From Coemansia sp. RSA 487 (Eukaryota; Kickxellomycota; Kickxellomycetes; Kickxellales; Kickxellaceae), in the NCBI GenBank assembly GCA_027577595.1, contig JANBRJ010000141.1:1-28793 (forward strand): a DNA stretch of 28,793 nucleotides. The letters run 5' to 3'. Shown in pieces: positions 10,706 to 21,259 of the stretch. A program made the position numbers and the translations under genes. Position 1 is the first letter of the stretch. Each line of letters opens with the position of its first letter. The notes beneath the pieces were generated by a model, which was not told the origin of the DNA, ran no database searches, and saw only the letters and a list, made by a program, of their open reading frames with translations.

Positions 10706-11179
10706 CTGTGTTTGCTTGGGGTTTGATGATGCTGACATGTGTACTTTGACTGTCCGTATACGTACGACATTTTGTATTTGAGATATTTCCACTACTTGGC
10801 AATGCTCGCTTTTGGTAATGCTTCTTTTCATCTCATCTTTTTAATTTACTTTCCTGCTTACCATTTCTATTTGTCGGAATACTCGTTAGGCGTGTGGGGA
10901 GTACATTAGTGCTTTTTTATTGAACTTTAAAAAGTCCCGATGAAAGAAAGGGACACAAGGGACAAGCCTCCTATGGCATAAGTGATAGATCAGCAAAAAT
11001 ATGGCCACATCATCACCGGCCACGCAACATGACAGTGCGAAATGGTTCCTTTTTCATGCAGCAAGGAAATGCAATCTTTTCCTGCTCATTCAATCTAGCC
11101 TTTTCTTTTTCAATTTATTTTCGTCCACCAGTTGTTTTTTTTGCTCTGCATTGAATCAAATAGTTCTTTAGCCCACATA
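10706..11179. other. intergenic region between CDC24 and the proteasome gene
   Basis: Holds the CDC24 3' UTR and the promoter of the proteasome gene. I looked for the proteasome-associated element GGTGGCAAA in both orientations and did not find it. The T-rich stretch just before 11180 is probably leader. Confidence 0.4.
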
Positions 11180-12084
11180 ATGTTTCGTAATCAGTATGAC
11201 AACGACGCCTCGACGTGGAGCCCACAGGGCCGCATTTTCCAAGTGGAGTATGCATCGGAGGCAGTCAAGCAAGGTTCGGCCGTTGTCGGATTGAGGTCCA
11301 AGGACCATGTTGTTCTTGTAGCAGCAAAGGTATGTAGCCAAGCAAATTACAAGCAAATGTTTTCTCTTTAGATTCAGACTGCCATGCTGTCGGTCTTTGG
11401 CCATTGCGAATCAGTTCCTAGCCAATTTTTTACATGCTGTATCTTGTTCAAATGCAAACCTAAACCAAATAATGTTTATTTTTGATGTAGCGCTCGCCAA
11501 ATGAGCTTGCGTCGTACCAGAAAAAAATCATCCGCATTGACGACCATATGGGCATAGCCGTTGCTGGACTTACGTCGGATGCGCGTGTTCTGAGCAACTA
11601 CCTGCGCACAGAGTCCATCCGCTCCAAGATGGTGTATGGCAGGCCGCTCCCTGTCGGGCGTGCGGTGAATGCAATTGGCGATAAAGCGCAGACGAACACG
11701 CAGGACTACGGACGCCGGCCATATGGTGTTGGCCTTTTGGTTATCGGACAAGACGATGCCGGCCCACATCTGTACGAGTTCAGCCCGTCGGGGATCGTAT
11801 CCGAATACTTTGCGTACTCGATTGGTGCACGGTCGCAGTCGGCGCGCACGTACTTGGAGAGACATTTTGAGAGCTTTGAGGACCTGTCGCTCAAGGAGCT
11901 CATCGCTCAAGGACTGCGGGCCTTGCGCGACACGTTGCAGCAAGGAAAACAGCTTGACACATTAAACACCTCGATTGGGTTTGTTGGAAAGGATGCAAAA
12001 ATGACTGTTCTTGATGGCGAGGCCACTCAGGAATATCTTGATCTGCTGGATGAGGAGGACTCGGGTGCCATGGATACAGAATAA
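11180..12084 (+). CDS. PRE5: 20S proteasome subunit alpha-6 (PSMA1/Pre5), two exons
   Basis: Structural alpha subunit of the 20S core particle. Exons 11180-11329 and 11491-12084 flank a 161-bp intron (GTATGT..TGTAG) and give 247 residues. The N-terminal signature of alpha subunits is present as [20 protein letters not shown]. The opening MFRNQYDND is specific to the alpha-6/PSMA1 type, as are [14 protein letters not shown] and [16 protein letters not shown]. An in-frame ATG upstream at 11132 would add 16 hydrophobic residues not found in the family, so 11180 is preferred. The C terminus ends with an acidic tail ([10 protein letters not shown]), as in animal PSMA1. Confidence 0.95.
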
Positions 12085-12631
12085 TCTGGGAGATTGAACA
12101 TTTGAAGCTTAGTACACCGTTAGTCTTTATTCTAGGTTGCCAGTGTTGTGCTCCTTCTTGACCAAGCTTTTTTCACTTATAACATTGCTCTTTTCTTACT
12201 TTCATCAATTAAACACACCATTGCCTGAAGTATAAGATTGCATATAACCAAGATAATGAGCTGTCGCGTGAATAATGACAAAAATAAAAGCGCTAATCTT
12301 GAATCCAAAAGGCATATTTTTGCAGAGCGTTGCATGGCATCTGGATATCCAGATGAGGGAGATGTTTTGCACATCCGCGTTTTCGGCAAACGCTGACTGT
12401 GTGTTGCTTTTTGCAAAAGAAAAGACTGCTACCTTTCGTCTCTCTAGGCTTCTTTTCACTTGTGTAGACAGCTTTCGCTAGTAAAACATTTTCTGCTTCT
12501 TATACTACCCGTCTAGACAAAAATTATACATTATTCAAGATCTGACCGTCCATATTTTGCTTGCTAGCACAGTATTGACCAAAGAACGAGCACCGCATAA
12601 AATCGGAACATCAAAACCTAGGGAGGAGACA
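12085..12631. other. intergenic region before the ABC transporter
   Basis: No gene. It holds the 18-bp palindrome at 12338-12355. The frame of the transporter is open upstream to 12557 but only from a TTG, so the region to 12631 is taken as promoter and leader. Confidence 0.4.
12338..12355. repeat. perfect 18-bp palindrome
   Basis: CATCTGGATATCCAGATG reads the same on both strands. It lies about 280 bp upstream of the ABC transporter start and about 250 bp after the proteasome gene. It could be a dimeric regulator site or chance. Confidence 0.5.
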
Positions 12632-15600
12632 ATGGTAACGCGACTGTTGCCTGCTGCTATAGTTTCTACAGCGGCGGCTCTGTACTTTTCAGGTAGGCTC
12701 TACGCCCACACCACAAGATTTATATCGGATGACCATGTAGCATTTTGTGGCGGCTCTGCATGGGCTTGGTCGCTTGATAGCGACTGCTTCCGCATTGGAT
12801 TTCTGTGGCCAGCACTGTTTTTGCTGGCGTCGGGCATTTTGGCGACTGCACTCGCCTTTCTATTTGTTTTGCCGCCAAGTCATGACTCCGACTTTGCAAA
12901 CGATGGGAGTGCTCCGCTTGCGTTTTTCTCGGTTGGTGCAAAGAAAACACCTGTGCGTTGTCCTCCAGGTCCTGTCACTTTAGTCGATAACCGTCCACGT
13001 GTGGGGTTCCTTACTATTGTGCTTCTAGCCATGCAGGCTGCACTGCAAGCATTTTGGTGGCAAAACACCTACCCTAGCAACGCGCGCGACGCTGCTGACA
13101 CCATTAAAGATTTTTTCTATTCGAAAGCGCTGGCTGAGTCCACAGCAATGATATTAGCTTGTTCGGCTGTGTGCCTTGCTGCTCTTTGGCGTAGCGATCG
13201 CATGCTCTATGCCGGGCTTTTTCCCTGGACTCTTCCAGTTCTTGTCAGCGCACAGCTTGCTTCAGGAGTGGCCGAGATTTATGCATCCTTCTTCACAGAC
13301 AGGAACATCAGCGTGCCAGTCTTTGGAAAGCATGCATCTATGCGCTCAAACCTCTTGGTTGCAACAACAGCACTTGGTCTAGCCATACTTGTCTCGTTTG
13401 CGCATGTGCAAAAACGTCCTATTTTCTTCCGTCCTATCGGCAGTCCGGACAACATCCCTTCAGATGTTTCAAGCATTCTACTGGATGATACTAATATTAA
13501 CTCCAATAGCAACGATGAGAGCACGCCACTCACGCATCCGAATGCGATAAAGTCTAACAGTCTTGTAGATACACCCGAGTTCAGCTCGTCATGGCTTGAC
13601 CAAATTTTATTCTCTTGGCAAAATGACCTATTCCGCAAAGGGTTTCAGCAACAGCTACAGTATTCTGACCTCTACAAATTGGACAAAATAGACACGCCAG
13701 TGTATAATTGGACACGCTATAAACGCCACCGCAAGCCTGGCCGCTCTCTCCTAGCAACCATGGCCTTGACATTTGCCCCAGAGTTTGCCACACAGGCAAT
13801 ATTTTCCATTTCAATGTGCTGTTTACAGTTTGCCAGCCCATTCTTCCTTCAGCGTATTATTAGAACAATCGAACACTTGAGCGATGCCTCGGCTTTGTCA
13901 GTAGCAAACCCCCGCAAACCTTATTTAGATGCGTTTGGTCTGTTGCTAAGCACGCTGCTTGTATCTGCTTTCTACAACCAAGCAATGCTTACTGGTAGAC
14001 GCATTGGTACTTGCGTCAAAGGGCTTTTGGTTGCCGAGATTGCATCAACCGCATTGCTTCATAGAGGAAAGGGGTATCAGGAAGGAAAAAAAGCCGCAGA
14101 GTTGGCAGAGGGAGAAGCAGCTACCGCAGATGTTAGTTCGGGCCCCCCAGCTGTCGATGGCCAGCTCATGAATATCCTCACTGCTGATTCAGGACGGGTT
14201 TCCGAGGTTTCTGTCTACCTTGACCGGCTTTACTATCTGCCACTATCGCTTGGAATTGGAATATGGTACATGTACGAGCTTCTTGGCGTCTCGGCGCTTG
14301 TCGGCCTGTCCTTTGCTGCTTTGTACGCACCCCTTACGAAAACCATGTTTGTCTGGCTGACAGATATTGAGAAAAAGGCAAAGGCCATGAGCGACAGGCG
14401 CATTTCAGTTATTACCGAGATTGTACAGGGAATCAAAGCCGTCAAGCTGTTTGGTTGGGAGTCTCGCTTTCTGGAAAGTGTCGACAAGCAGCGCGAAAGC
14501 CAGCTTGTATATTTCTGGAAGGCTCTTGTGTGGCGAGTCTACATTGGCGCAGTAGCAGCGCTTGGGCCCATGCTGATCCTCATTATTATCTTCACCACAT
14601 ATGTTGCTATTCTTGGGAATACGTTAACTGCTGAAGTTGCATTCACGTCGATTTCTGTTTTCCAGTCAATTCGCTTTATCTTTGGACATCTTCCGAGCCA
14701 CCTCAGCTGGTGCATTACCGGATATGTGTCACTTGGTCGCATCGATTCGTTTCTTGGACAACCGCAGGTACAAGCTCTCGAGGATCGCGTTGCACAAGAG
14801 CACAGCGATGCGCTTGGGTTTGAATATGCTGACCTCGAGTGGGAGAGTCCGAAGGGCCTGAACAGCGTTCCAGCAGACAGAAAGCATGTCGACAGCAGTA
14901 AGCTGCCACGCGAAAGCACGCCGCTGCTCGCAGAGTATTCGTCTCGCGCGCAGGCCTCGTTGGATCCAAGTCCGTCGGCTTTATCTCTAAGACAGCAAGG
15001 TGACATGGCCGTCTTTGCGCTCAAAGATATTGATGTTCGGTTCCCAGATGGTGGACTTTCCCTTGTTGCTGGACCGACTGGAAGCGGAAAGTCATCACTA
15101 CTTTCTGCTTTAATCGGCGAAATGACACTTTCGCGCGGACGCATTATGTTGCCAACAATTCACTCCAGGGATGTTGCGGCAAGAGAGAGCAAGTACAGAG
15201 ATGTTATTAAGTTGTCAGGCGATGGGCTGGCCATCTGTGACATTGCTTATGTTTCTCAGGAGGCATGGCTGCGCAATGCTACTATTCGTGAAAACATCCT
15301 ATTTGGCGAGCCATACAATCAGGAAAGATACGAGGAAGTGCTGCGTGTATGTGCGATGAAGCCCGATTTGCGTATTTTACCCGCTGGAGACCTAACTGAA
15401 ATCGGCGAACGTGGGATAACGCTTTCGGGTGGACAGAAGCAGCGTGTTGCGTTGGCGCGTGCTGTATATTCCAGCCGCCGCATTCTCCTCATCGACGACT
15501 GTCTGTCGGCAGTCGATTCGCACACTGGCAAGCATATTCTAATGGAATGCCTGTTGAGCAAGACAAAGCTGATGCAGGGTCGCACCCGTGTTCTGGTCAC

Positions 15601-17929
15601 TCACCACGTTGCAATGTGTCTTCCATACGCCCAGTACATAGTTATGATGCACGAAGGCAGAATCACGCTAAAGGGCACGCCAGCAGATCTGCAGAACCAG
15701 ACCACACTATCCAAGGCGCTTGCTGAACTAGAAAGCGGAGATTCCGACGCAACCACAAGGAATAGCAAGAAGCACGAAAGATCGCCAGCATCAGAGGTTC
15801 CAACCGACAATCGTGTGGAAGATATTGCGCTGCTGGTCAATGACATGAAATCTGAGGACGAGTACAACGCAAGACGCCTGAGGACAATTACTGAAAATCA
15901 AACACGGGATCCAAATGGCAATACCTCGGTACTACAAGGAACACTTGTTGATGAAGAGGAGCGTGAGGAGGGCCGCGTCGAATTCAGGGTATGGAAGGTG
16001 TACATATCTGCATGTGGCTCCAAATGGTTCTGGATTAGGTCATTCTTTCTTATGCTTTTGTGGCAGGGCGTGGTAATTCTTCAGGACTATTGGGTTCGAG
16101 TCTGGGTTGCAGCTACCGATAAAAGCAGCACACCTCATAGCTTAATTTGGAACAACACCGAAAGTACTAATGCTCCAACCTCGGATGACATGGCGGTCGC
16201 CGAGCATGCAAAACACCACTCGGTTGCATATTGGTTAGGGATATATGTGCTCATAGGATTTGGTAGCATAGTCTGGCGCATCTTTCATCTGTTTGTGGTG
16301 TATCGTGGGTCGATCAGGGGATCAAGAAAGATCCACTCGCAGCTTCTACAGGCTATTGTGCATGCGACGCCACGGTTCTTTGACTCGACCCCGATTGGAC
16401 GCATCATCAGCCGGTTTTCGCACGATATGGATGTCATTGACGATTCTATCATGGATACAATGATGGAGCTATCGTCAAACGCTCTTGCTGTGTTTACCGT
16501 TTATGTAATCATGTCGACAGTGGCTCCAGTGCTTATTTTGGTCGCGCTGTTTGTTTCGTTGCTATATGCGGGCATTGGAGCCTACTATTTGAACACATCC
16601 AGAGAAATCAAGCGCTTGAAGACAAACAGCATGTCGCCACTTTTGTCGTTGTTCAGCGAGCTTACCCAAGGCGTATCGACAGTCCGAGCATTTGGAGCAA
16701 AGCACTATTATATCCAAGAGGCTATCAATCGAATGGGTGCACATATGCGGCCATTTTCTGTAGCATGTCTGATCAACAGATGGATTGGAGTACGTGTAGA
16801 CATTGCCAGTACTCTAATTTCGTTTTCTTGTGCGCTATTCATTATCTCCAATCTTGACTGGATTGATGCTGGTTTGGCAGGATTTGCCCTGTCATATGCA
16901 CTTACATTCTCAGAACGTATGATCTGGCTAATACGTAACTATGGCGATAATGAGTTGAATATGAACGCAGTCGAGCGTGTAGTGCAGTACTTGGATATCG
17001 AGCAGGAAGCTCCGTTGGAATCGGACCCGGAGAATAAGCCATCTACTTTGTGGCCAAGAAAGGGCGATGTGCAGATTAAGAACCTGGCTGTGGAGTACGT
17101 TCCTGGTGTTCCTGTATTGCACGACATTTCACTTTCGGCAAAGCATGGCGAGAAGATTGGTGTTGTTGGACGCACAGGCGCTGGAAAGAGCACAATGTCA
17201 CTGGCACTGTTGCGGTATATAGAGGCAAGCAAGGGACGTATTGTTTTGGATGGTGTTGACATTTCAAAGATCGGACTGGAAGATCTCCGTCGCAATGTCA
17301 CAATTATCCCGCAGGATCCGGTACTGTTCAATGGCACAATCCGCTTCAACCTGGATCCGTTTGACGAGCATCCTGACGAGCTTTTGTGGGACGCCTTGAA
17401 GCGCACTCATCTGGTGCGTGAGCGTGAAAGCCAGACAACCAGCACCGCAGCTAGCATTACTGAAGGAGCCAGCGATGAAGCGCCAATGCTCGAGCGCATG
17501 GCTGGAATATTCACCAGTCTGGATGCAGAGATCAAGGCAAATGGGCAGAATCTGTCTTTGGGTCAGCGGCAGCTTGTGGCACTGGCGCGTGCGCTCGTCA
17601 GAAGATCCAAGCTGATCATCATGGATGAAGCAACAGCATCGGTTGACTTTGACACAGACAACAGGATCCAGCGCACGATCCGCGGACCAGAGTTTGCAAA
17701 CTCGACACTGTTTTGCATAGCACATCGCCTACGCACAATCATTGACTATGACCAGGTTCTGGTTCTGGACAAAGGCAAAGTTGCAGAATTCGACACACCT
17801 TACAACCTGCTTCAAAATGATAACGGGATATTCAGGAGCATGTGCGAAAAGTCTGGCGAGTACGAACATTTGCTTGCTGCCGCCAATGCCACCACTATAT
17901 ATAGAAATAGTATTGATTTCAATTACTAA
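12632..17929 (+). CDS. full-length ABCC (MRP-type) ABC transporter
   Basis: A 1765-residue single-exon transporter. The first ATG of the frame is 12632. The layout is that of long MRPs: an N-terminal TMD0 of hydrophobic segments (about 1-280), an acidic L0 linker, TMD1, NBD1, a charged linker, TMD2 and NBD2. NBD1 has Walker A GPTGSGKS (814-821), signature LSGGQ (931-935) and Walker B ILLIDDCLSAVD, where Asp replaces the catalytic Glu. NBD2 has Walker A GRTGAGKS (1513-1520), signature LSLGQ (1641-1645) and Walker B LIIMDEATASVD with the Glu. This asymmetry, one degenerate and one hydrolytic site, is normal for ABCC proteins. Family members export glutathione conjugates, bile acids or drugs, often at the vacuole or plasma membrane. 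The substrate cannot be read from the sequence. It ends 32 bp from the convergent phosducin-like gene. Confidence 0.93.
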   Translation: MVTRLLPAAIVSTAAALYFSGRLYAHTTRFISDDHVAFCGGSAWAWSLDSDCFRIGFLWPALFLLASGILATALAFLFVLPPSHDSDFANDGSAPLAFFSVGAKKTPVRCPPGPVTLVDNRPRVGFLTIVLLAMQAALQAFWWQNTYPSNARDAADTIKDFFYSKALAESTAMILACSAVCLAALWRSDRMLYAGLFPWTLPVLVSAQLASGVAEIYASFFTDRNISVPVFGKHASMRSNLLVATTALGLAILVSFAHVQKRPIFFRPIGSPDNIPSDVSSILLDDTNINSNSNDESTPLTHPNAIKSNSLVDTPEFSSSWLDQILFSWQNDLFRKGFQQQLQYSDLYKLDKIDTPVYNWTRYKRHRKPGRSLLATMALTFAPEFATQAIFSISMCCLQFASPFFLQRIIRTIEHLSDASALSVANPRKPYLDAFGLLLSTLLVSAFYNQAMLTGRRIGTCVKGLLVAEIASTALLHRGKGYQEGKKAAELAEGEAATADVSSGPPAVDGQLMNILTADSGRVSEVSVYLDRLYYLPLSLGIGIWYMYELLGVSALVGLSFAALYAPLTKTMFVWLTDIEKKAKAMSDRRISVITEIVQGIKAVKLFGWESRFLESVDKQRESQLVYFWKALVWRVYIGAVAALGPMLILIIIFTTYVAILGNTLTAEVAFTSISVFQSIRFIFGHLPSHLSWCITGYVSLGRIDSFLGQPQVQALEDRVAQEHSDALGFEYADLEWESPKGLNSVPADRKHVDSSKLPRESTPLLAEYSSRAQASLDPSPSALSLRQQGDMAVFALKDIDVRFPDGGLSLVAGPTGSGKSSLLSALIGEMTLSRGRIMLPTIHSRDVAARESKYRDVIKLSGDGLAICDIAYVSQEAWLRNATIRENILFGEPYNQERYEEVLRVCAMKPDLRILPAGDLTEIGERGITLSGGQKQRVALARAVYSSRRILLIDDCLSAVDSHTGKHILMECLLSKTKLMQGRTRVLVTHHVAMCLPYAQYIVMMHEGRITLKGTPADLQNQTTLSKALAELESGDSDATTRNSKKHERSPASEVPTDNRVEDIALLVNDMKSEDEYNARRLRTITENQTRDPNGNTSVLQGTLVDEEEREEGRVEFRVWKVYISACGSKWFWIRSFFLMLLWQGVVILQDYWVRVWVAATDKSSTPHSLIWNNTESTNAPTSDDMAVAEHAKHHSVAYWLGIYVLIGFGSIVWRIFHLFVVYRGSIRGSRKIHSQLLQAIVHATPRFFDSTPIGRIISRFSHDMDVIDDSIMDTMMELSSNALAVFTVYVIMSTVAPVLILVALFVSLLYAGIGAYYLNTSREIKRLKTNSMSPLLSLFSELTQGVSTVRAFGAKHYYIQEAINRMGAHMRPFSVACLINRWIGVRVDIASTLISFSCALFIISNLDWIDAGLAGFALSYALTFSERMIWLIRNYGDNELNMNAVERVVQYLDIEQEAPLESDPENKPSTLWPRKGDVQIKNLAVEYVPGVPVLHDISLSAKHGEKIGVVGRTGAGKSTMSLALLRYIEASKGRIVLDGVDISKIGLEDLRRNVTIIPQDPVLFNGTIRFNLDPFDEHPDELLWDALKRTHLVRERESQTTSTAASITEGASDEAPMLERMAGIFTSLDAEIKANGQNLSLGQRQLVALARALVRRSKLIIMDEATASVDFDTDNRIQRTIRGPEFANSTLFCIAHRLRTIIDYDQVLVLDKGKVAEFDTPYNLLQNDNGIFRSMCEKSGEYEHLLAAANATTIYRNSIDFNY

Positions 17930-17961
17930 GGACAGTTTTTTTTTCGATATTCAACTGGTAT

Positions 17962-18795
17962 TTATTTATTCAAAACTCTGTCTAGCAACCTTTTCACATC
18001 CTCTTTCTCAAAGTTGACCGGATCGCTAAGCTGGTCCACCACATGAACAAGATTATGCTCCAGTTCTCCGTTTTTGTATCCAAGAACGATAGGCACAATG
18101 TCCGGGTCAGTGAACCCACACTCTTCGGCCTGTACGCATAAAAACCGAGCATGTCCATATTCTCCAACTAGTTGGGAAAAAAATGACAAAAGTCGTTCCG
18201 ATACGTAGCCATTTCCCAGCAGAAGAACGATCACGGGCACGCCAGCCTCGGCCTGCTGATCAACTATCTCCACATACTCTTCAGGAGATACAGTCGATAA
18301 TGTGCCAAGTATAATGCGCGTGGTGTTTCCACTGGTATCGGTGTTCATCTGCTTGAGGCGCTCCTGCTTGTACTCTTCAAAAACCAACTCTTCATCCAAA
18401 CCAAGATCGTCGAGCTCGCTTTCAGACCCTTGATCGCCTTTGCTTGGCTCCTCTTTTGTCCACATAGTATATCCTCCGTTGTCCTTGATATTACGTTTGG
18501 ACTCTGCAGCGTATGCAGCCCTTGCAGCTATTCCTTGCTGCTCGCGGCGGCGGCTCTGCTCATGAAGGCTGTGCTTATAATCAGCGATTACGCCCTTGAC
18601 GCCTGTCTGAGGACCGTCACGATGTTGGAAAGTCCTGGGAATGGTGCTTGGACTGGCATTCGGGCCCGAGCTATCTCCGTCGTCTGACTGTGACTCATCC
18701 TCGTTCTCTTGCGCTCTAATATGCTCATGGATGTCCTCGCTATTAGAAAGCCCGTTCCCAATATTTCCTTCTAGAAACTGCTTCTCAATGTTCAT
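17962..18795 (-). CDS. phosducin-like protein
   Basis: A 277-residue protein with a Met start at 18795. The N-terminal part is acidic and disordered. It is followed by TGVKGVIADYKHSLHEQ, the version of the phosducin-family motif (GPKGVxxD) that contacts G-beta, then a helical charged region. A thioredoxin-like domain occupies about 150-275 (IILGTLSTVSPEEYVEIVDQ, ending in a C-terminal helix). Family members act with the chaperonin CCT in folding G-beta and other clients; fungal relatives such as BDM-1 are needed for G-protein signalling. I favour the PhLP1-like class but cannot separate it firmly from other phosducin-like classes. No intron is seen. Its 3' end faces that of the ABC transporter with only 32 bp between stop codons, so the mRNA ends must overlap. 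Confidence 0.85.
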   Translation of the reverse strand: MNIEKQFLEGNIGNGLSNSEDIHEHIRAQENEDESQSDDGDSSGPNASPSTIPRTFQHRDGPQTGVKGVIADYKHSLHEQSRRREQQGIAARAAYAAESKRNIKDNGGYTMWTKEEPSKGDQGSESELDDLGLDEELVFEEYKQERLKQMNTDTSGNTTRIILGTLSTVSPEEYVEIVDQQAEAGVPVIVLLLGNGYVSERLLSFFSQLVGEYGHARFLCVQAEECGFTDPDIVPIVLGYKNGELEHNLVHVVDQLSDPVNFEKEDVKRLLDRVLNK

Positions 18796-19464
18796 TTCTA
18801 CTGCTTATAATCTGTATGTTGATAAAAATAACATGGACATGTAAAGAAACCAGATTGTGCTGGCACCTGAAAAATTCCCTCCTCTTGCATCTGTGTACCT
18901 GATGGCGCTTTACCATTGTGGGATCATGCACTTGGAATTTTTTGGATTCAAAGTTAGAACAATCTAAAATTAACTGCTGTTACTTTGCTGCAATTGATTG
19001 TGTTATTATGACAGGTTCCTTGCCTCACGGCAAGCACATCCAATCAGGGCAGGTTTTGACAATTTTTACCTTATCTGACACGGTATATAGTGGGATTATT
19101 GAGTCATATTGGCACAGCAGCAAAGAATAAAACTTGGCATGAGTCTATCCTCTTGCAGCATTCCAAAAACGAAAAACAAGGACAAGGGGGAGCTAGCTCA
19201 AAGAGTAGGGGAAATTGAAATGACCACTTTTGCTGACAAAAACCTGCATCTTTCACTCTGCCGTTTTCCCAGCTCCACAGTAAGCCAAAAAAAAGTATAA
19301 ATAACCAGCGATTTGCGAACAGTTGAGAAACGGCGTTTATCTCTTTCTTTTTCCATCGATCTGGTATTATTCGTTCTTCTGGTATTAATTCACCACTTGT
19401 GGAACGCGATTCTGCTTTTACTCTATCTATTCAGAAACAGCGATTTTGGCCTTTTTAATTGACA
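18796..19464. other. divergent promoter region between phosducin-like gene and PDX1
   Basis: About 670 bp with no gene. It serves the minus-strand phosducin-like gene on the left and the plus-strand PDX1 gene on the right. A short hairpin (CTTGCC, 4-nt loop, GGCAAG) lies near 19020-19036. The CT-rich leader of PDX1 begins near 19338. Confidence 0.45.
19296..19303 (+). promoter_or_regulatory. TATA box of PDX1
   Basis: TATAAATA after an A-rich run, 162 bp before the PDX1 start codon, with a pyrimidine-rich leader in between. Confidence 0.6.
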
Positions 19465-20406
19465 ATGTCCTTCTTTAGAACACCCTCCAACCTGACCGGG
19501 ATAACCGACAAGACCGCTGTGAGCGATCAGACTCCTGCCTTCAAGGTCAAGACAGGCCTTGCGCAGATGCTCAAGGGCGGCGTTATCATGGACGTCGTCA
19601 ACGCCGAGCAGGCACGTATTGCCGAGGAGGCGGGGGCCTGTGCCGTCATGGCGCTCGAGCGCGTGCCAGCAGATATTCGTAAGGACGGCGGTGTTGCGCG
19701 CATGTCGGATCCGCAGATGATCAAGGAGATCATCGATGCTGTCACGATCCCAGTGATGGCCAAGGTGCGTATTGGTCACTTTGTTGAGGCCCAAGTGATC
19801 GAGGCAATTGGCGTGGACTACATCGACGAGAGCGAGGTTCTTACACCCGCAGACGACACATACCACATTGAGAAGCACGACTACAAAATCCCTTTCGTGT
19901 GTGGTGCACGCAACCTAGGCGAAGCCCTGCGTCGTATCTCCGAGGGCGCGGCAATGATCCGCACAAAGGGTGAGGCTGGTACCGGCGATGTTATCCAGGC
20001 TGTCAAGCACATGCGCACAATGAACGCACAGATCCGCCACGCCCAGTCGCTTGACAAAATGGAGCTCTACAACTACGCCAAGGAACTCGGTGTGTCGATC
20101 GAGCTTCTCAGGGAGGTTGTCAGACTTGGCCGTCTGCCTGTTGTCAACTTTGCTGCTGGCGGCGTGGCCACCCCTGCAGATGCTGCTATGATGATGCAGC
20201 TTGGCTGTGACGGCGTCTTTGTCGGATCGGGTATCTTCAAGAGCGGAAACCCCGCCAAGCGCGCAACTGCCATTGTCAAGGCGGTTACCCATTACAGGGA
20301 CCCTAAGATCCTTGCCGAAGTCTCTGAGAATCTTGGTGAAGCTATGGTTGGCATCAACTGCGGTTCGCTCGCAGAGAACGAGCGGCTCGAGATGCGTGGA
20401 TTCTAA
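19465..20406 (+). CDS. SNZ1: pyridoxal 5'-phosphate synthase, PdxS/SNZ subunit
   Basis: A 313-residue lyase subunit that makes PLP from ribose 5-phosphate, glyceraldehyde 3-phosphate and ammonia. The ammonia comes from the glutaminase partner PDX2/SNO, which is not in the window. The start is the ATG at 19465 (MSFFRTP). The barrel residues of the family are present: D43 in [13 protein letters not shown], the substrate lysine K100 in [11 protein letters not shown], and K168 in [11 protein letters not shown]. The phosphate site [21 protein letters not shown] and the family's SGIFKS are also present. Length and motifs are normal. Codon use is biased towards C-ending codons, as in GAPDH, suggesting high expression. 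Its product is the cofactor of the CBS enzyme at the other end of the window, though the distance gives no hint of a cluster. Confidence 0.96.
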   Translation: MSFFRTPSNLTGITDKTAVSDQTPAFKVKTGLAQMLKGGVIMDVVNAEQARIAEEAGACAVMALERVPADIRKDGGVARMSDPQMIKEIIDAVTIPVMAKVRIGHFVEAQVIEAIGVDYIDESEVLTPADDTYHIEKHDYKIPFVCGARNLGEALRRISEGAAMIRTKGEAGTGDVIQAVKHMRTMNAQIRHAQSLDKMELYNYAKELGVSIELLREVVRLGRLPVVNFAAGGVATPADAAMMMQLGCDGVFVGSGIFKSGNPAKRATAIVKAVTHYRDPKILAEVSENLGEAMVGINCGSLAENERLEMRGF

Positions 20407-20490
20407 ATTGGCTGCGCTTCTGCTCTGTCGCTTTTGTTTTTGTTAAAAATTCGTATTTCAGATATTGTCTATGAAAGTTATAATTTGAGG

Positions 20491-20649
20491 ATGCCAATTC
20501 GCAAACCACCAAAAAGTATAGTTCAATATACCCCTGAACTGATTGAGCAAATCCGCAGATCATTAATGGAGCACAAAATTAAGTTGGATGAGGTCATTTT
20601 TCAATCTCTATTTCCCGCTCAAAACTGGCGGTTTGCAAAAGTCCTGTAG
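20491..20649 (+). CDS. small ORF of 52 codons, unrecognised
   Basis: Starts MPIRKPPKSIVQY and continues as a charged, helical-looking peptide (PELIEQIRRSLMEHK) to a stop at 20647-20649. Composition is more protein-like than nearby AT-rich frames. It starts only 85 bp after the PDX1 stop and I know no family for it. It may be a small gene, a gene relic or chance. Confidence 0.2.
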   Translation: MPIRKPPKSIVQYTPELIEQIRRSLMEHKIKLDEVIFQSLFPAQNWRFAKVL

Positions 20650-21259
20650 AGCTCCTGAATTTTAGATTCACATATACTTTTTCTTCTAAACACATCGCAC
20701 TTTCAAGGGCTTCTTTTCGAAACCAGAATAAACCCGCAGTCCAATGTTTGAGTGTATATATATGTAGCCCTGCGAATTGCCCATCGTTCAAGAAACCACC
20801 ACAATAAAAGCAGAGACTGTTCCTGTATGACCAATGTGAAAAAGAACCATCCAATTATTTGGAAGAGTTTGGAAAGGGACTTGATTGTTTGCTTTGCATA
20901 CAGCCCTTTGTTCAATGTATGACGTGCCAAGCCGACTTGCCGGTTCCAGAATAAATTGACCATTTTATAGAGTACATTCCTGAACGAGCCTATTTTATTT
21001 GTAATTCGTGATTCGTTGCGTGCTCAAAGTAGCCGGTTCGTCATACTCTTCAAAACGAGGGTTTCGATACAGGAATTGGACCCTGTACTTTGAAAGTAGT
21101 ACCGTTCTGGAACGCAAAACCACAGAGCTAGAATGGCAAACTGGCAATGGGACATATATAACAAGCCCTTGGCCGCGCTCGCTCTTCGTTTTTTCCCTCG
21201 TTATTGACCTCTTGCAAAAATATTGTTTCTACTCACCCACTACATTTCAGCATTTCACA
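20650..21259. other. intergenic region before the USP-like gene
   Basis: No gene seen. It contains a short TATATATATG run near 20755. The downstream frame is open from 21008, but without an ATG before 21260. Confidence 0.4.

Noticed and set aside
12557-12631. Upstream extension of the ABC transporter frame
   Set aside because: It begins with TTG, not ATG, and adds hydrophilic residues not expected before TMD0. The ATG at 12632 is preferred.
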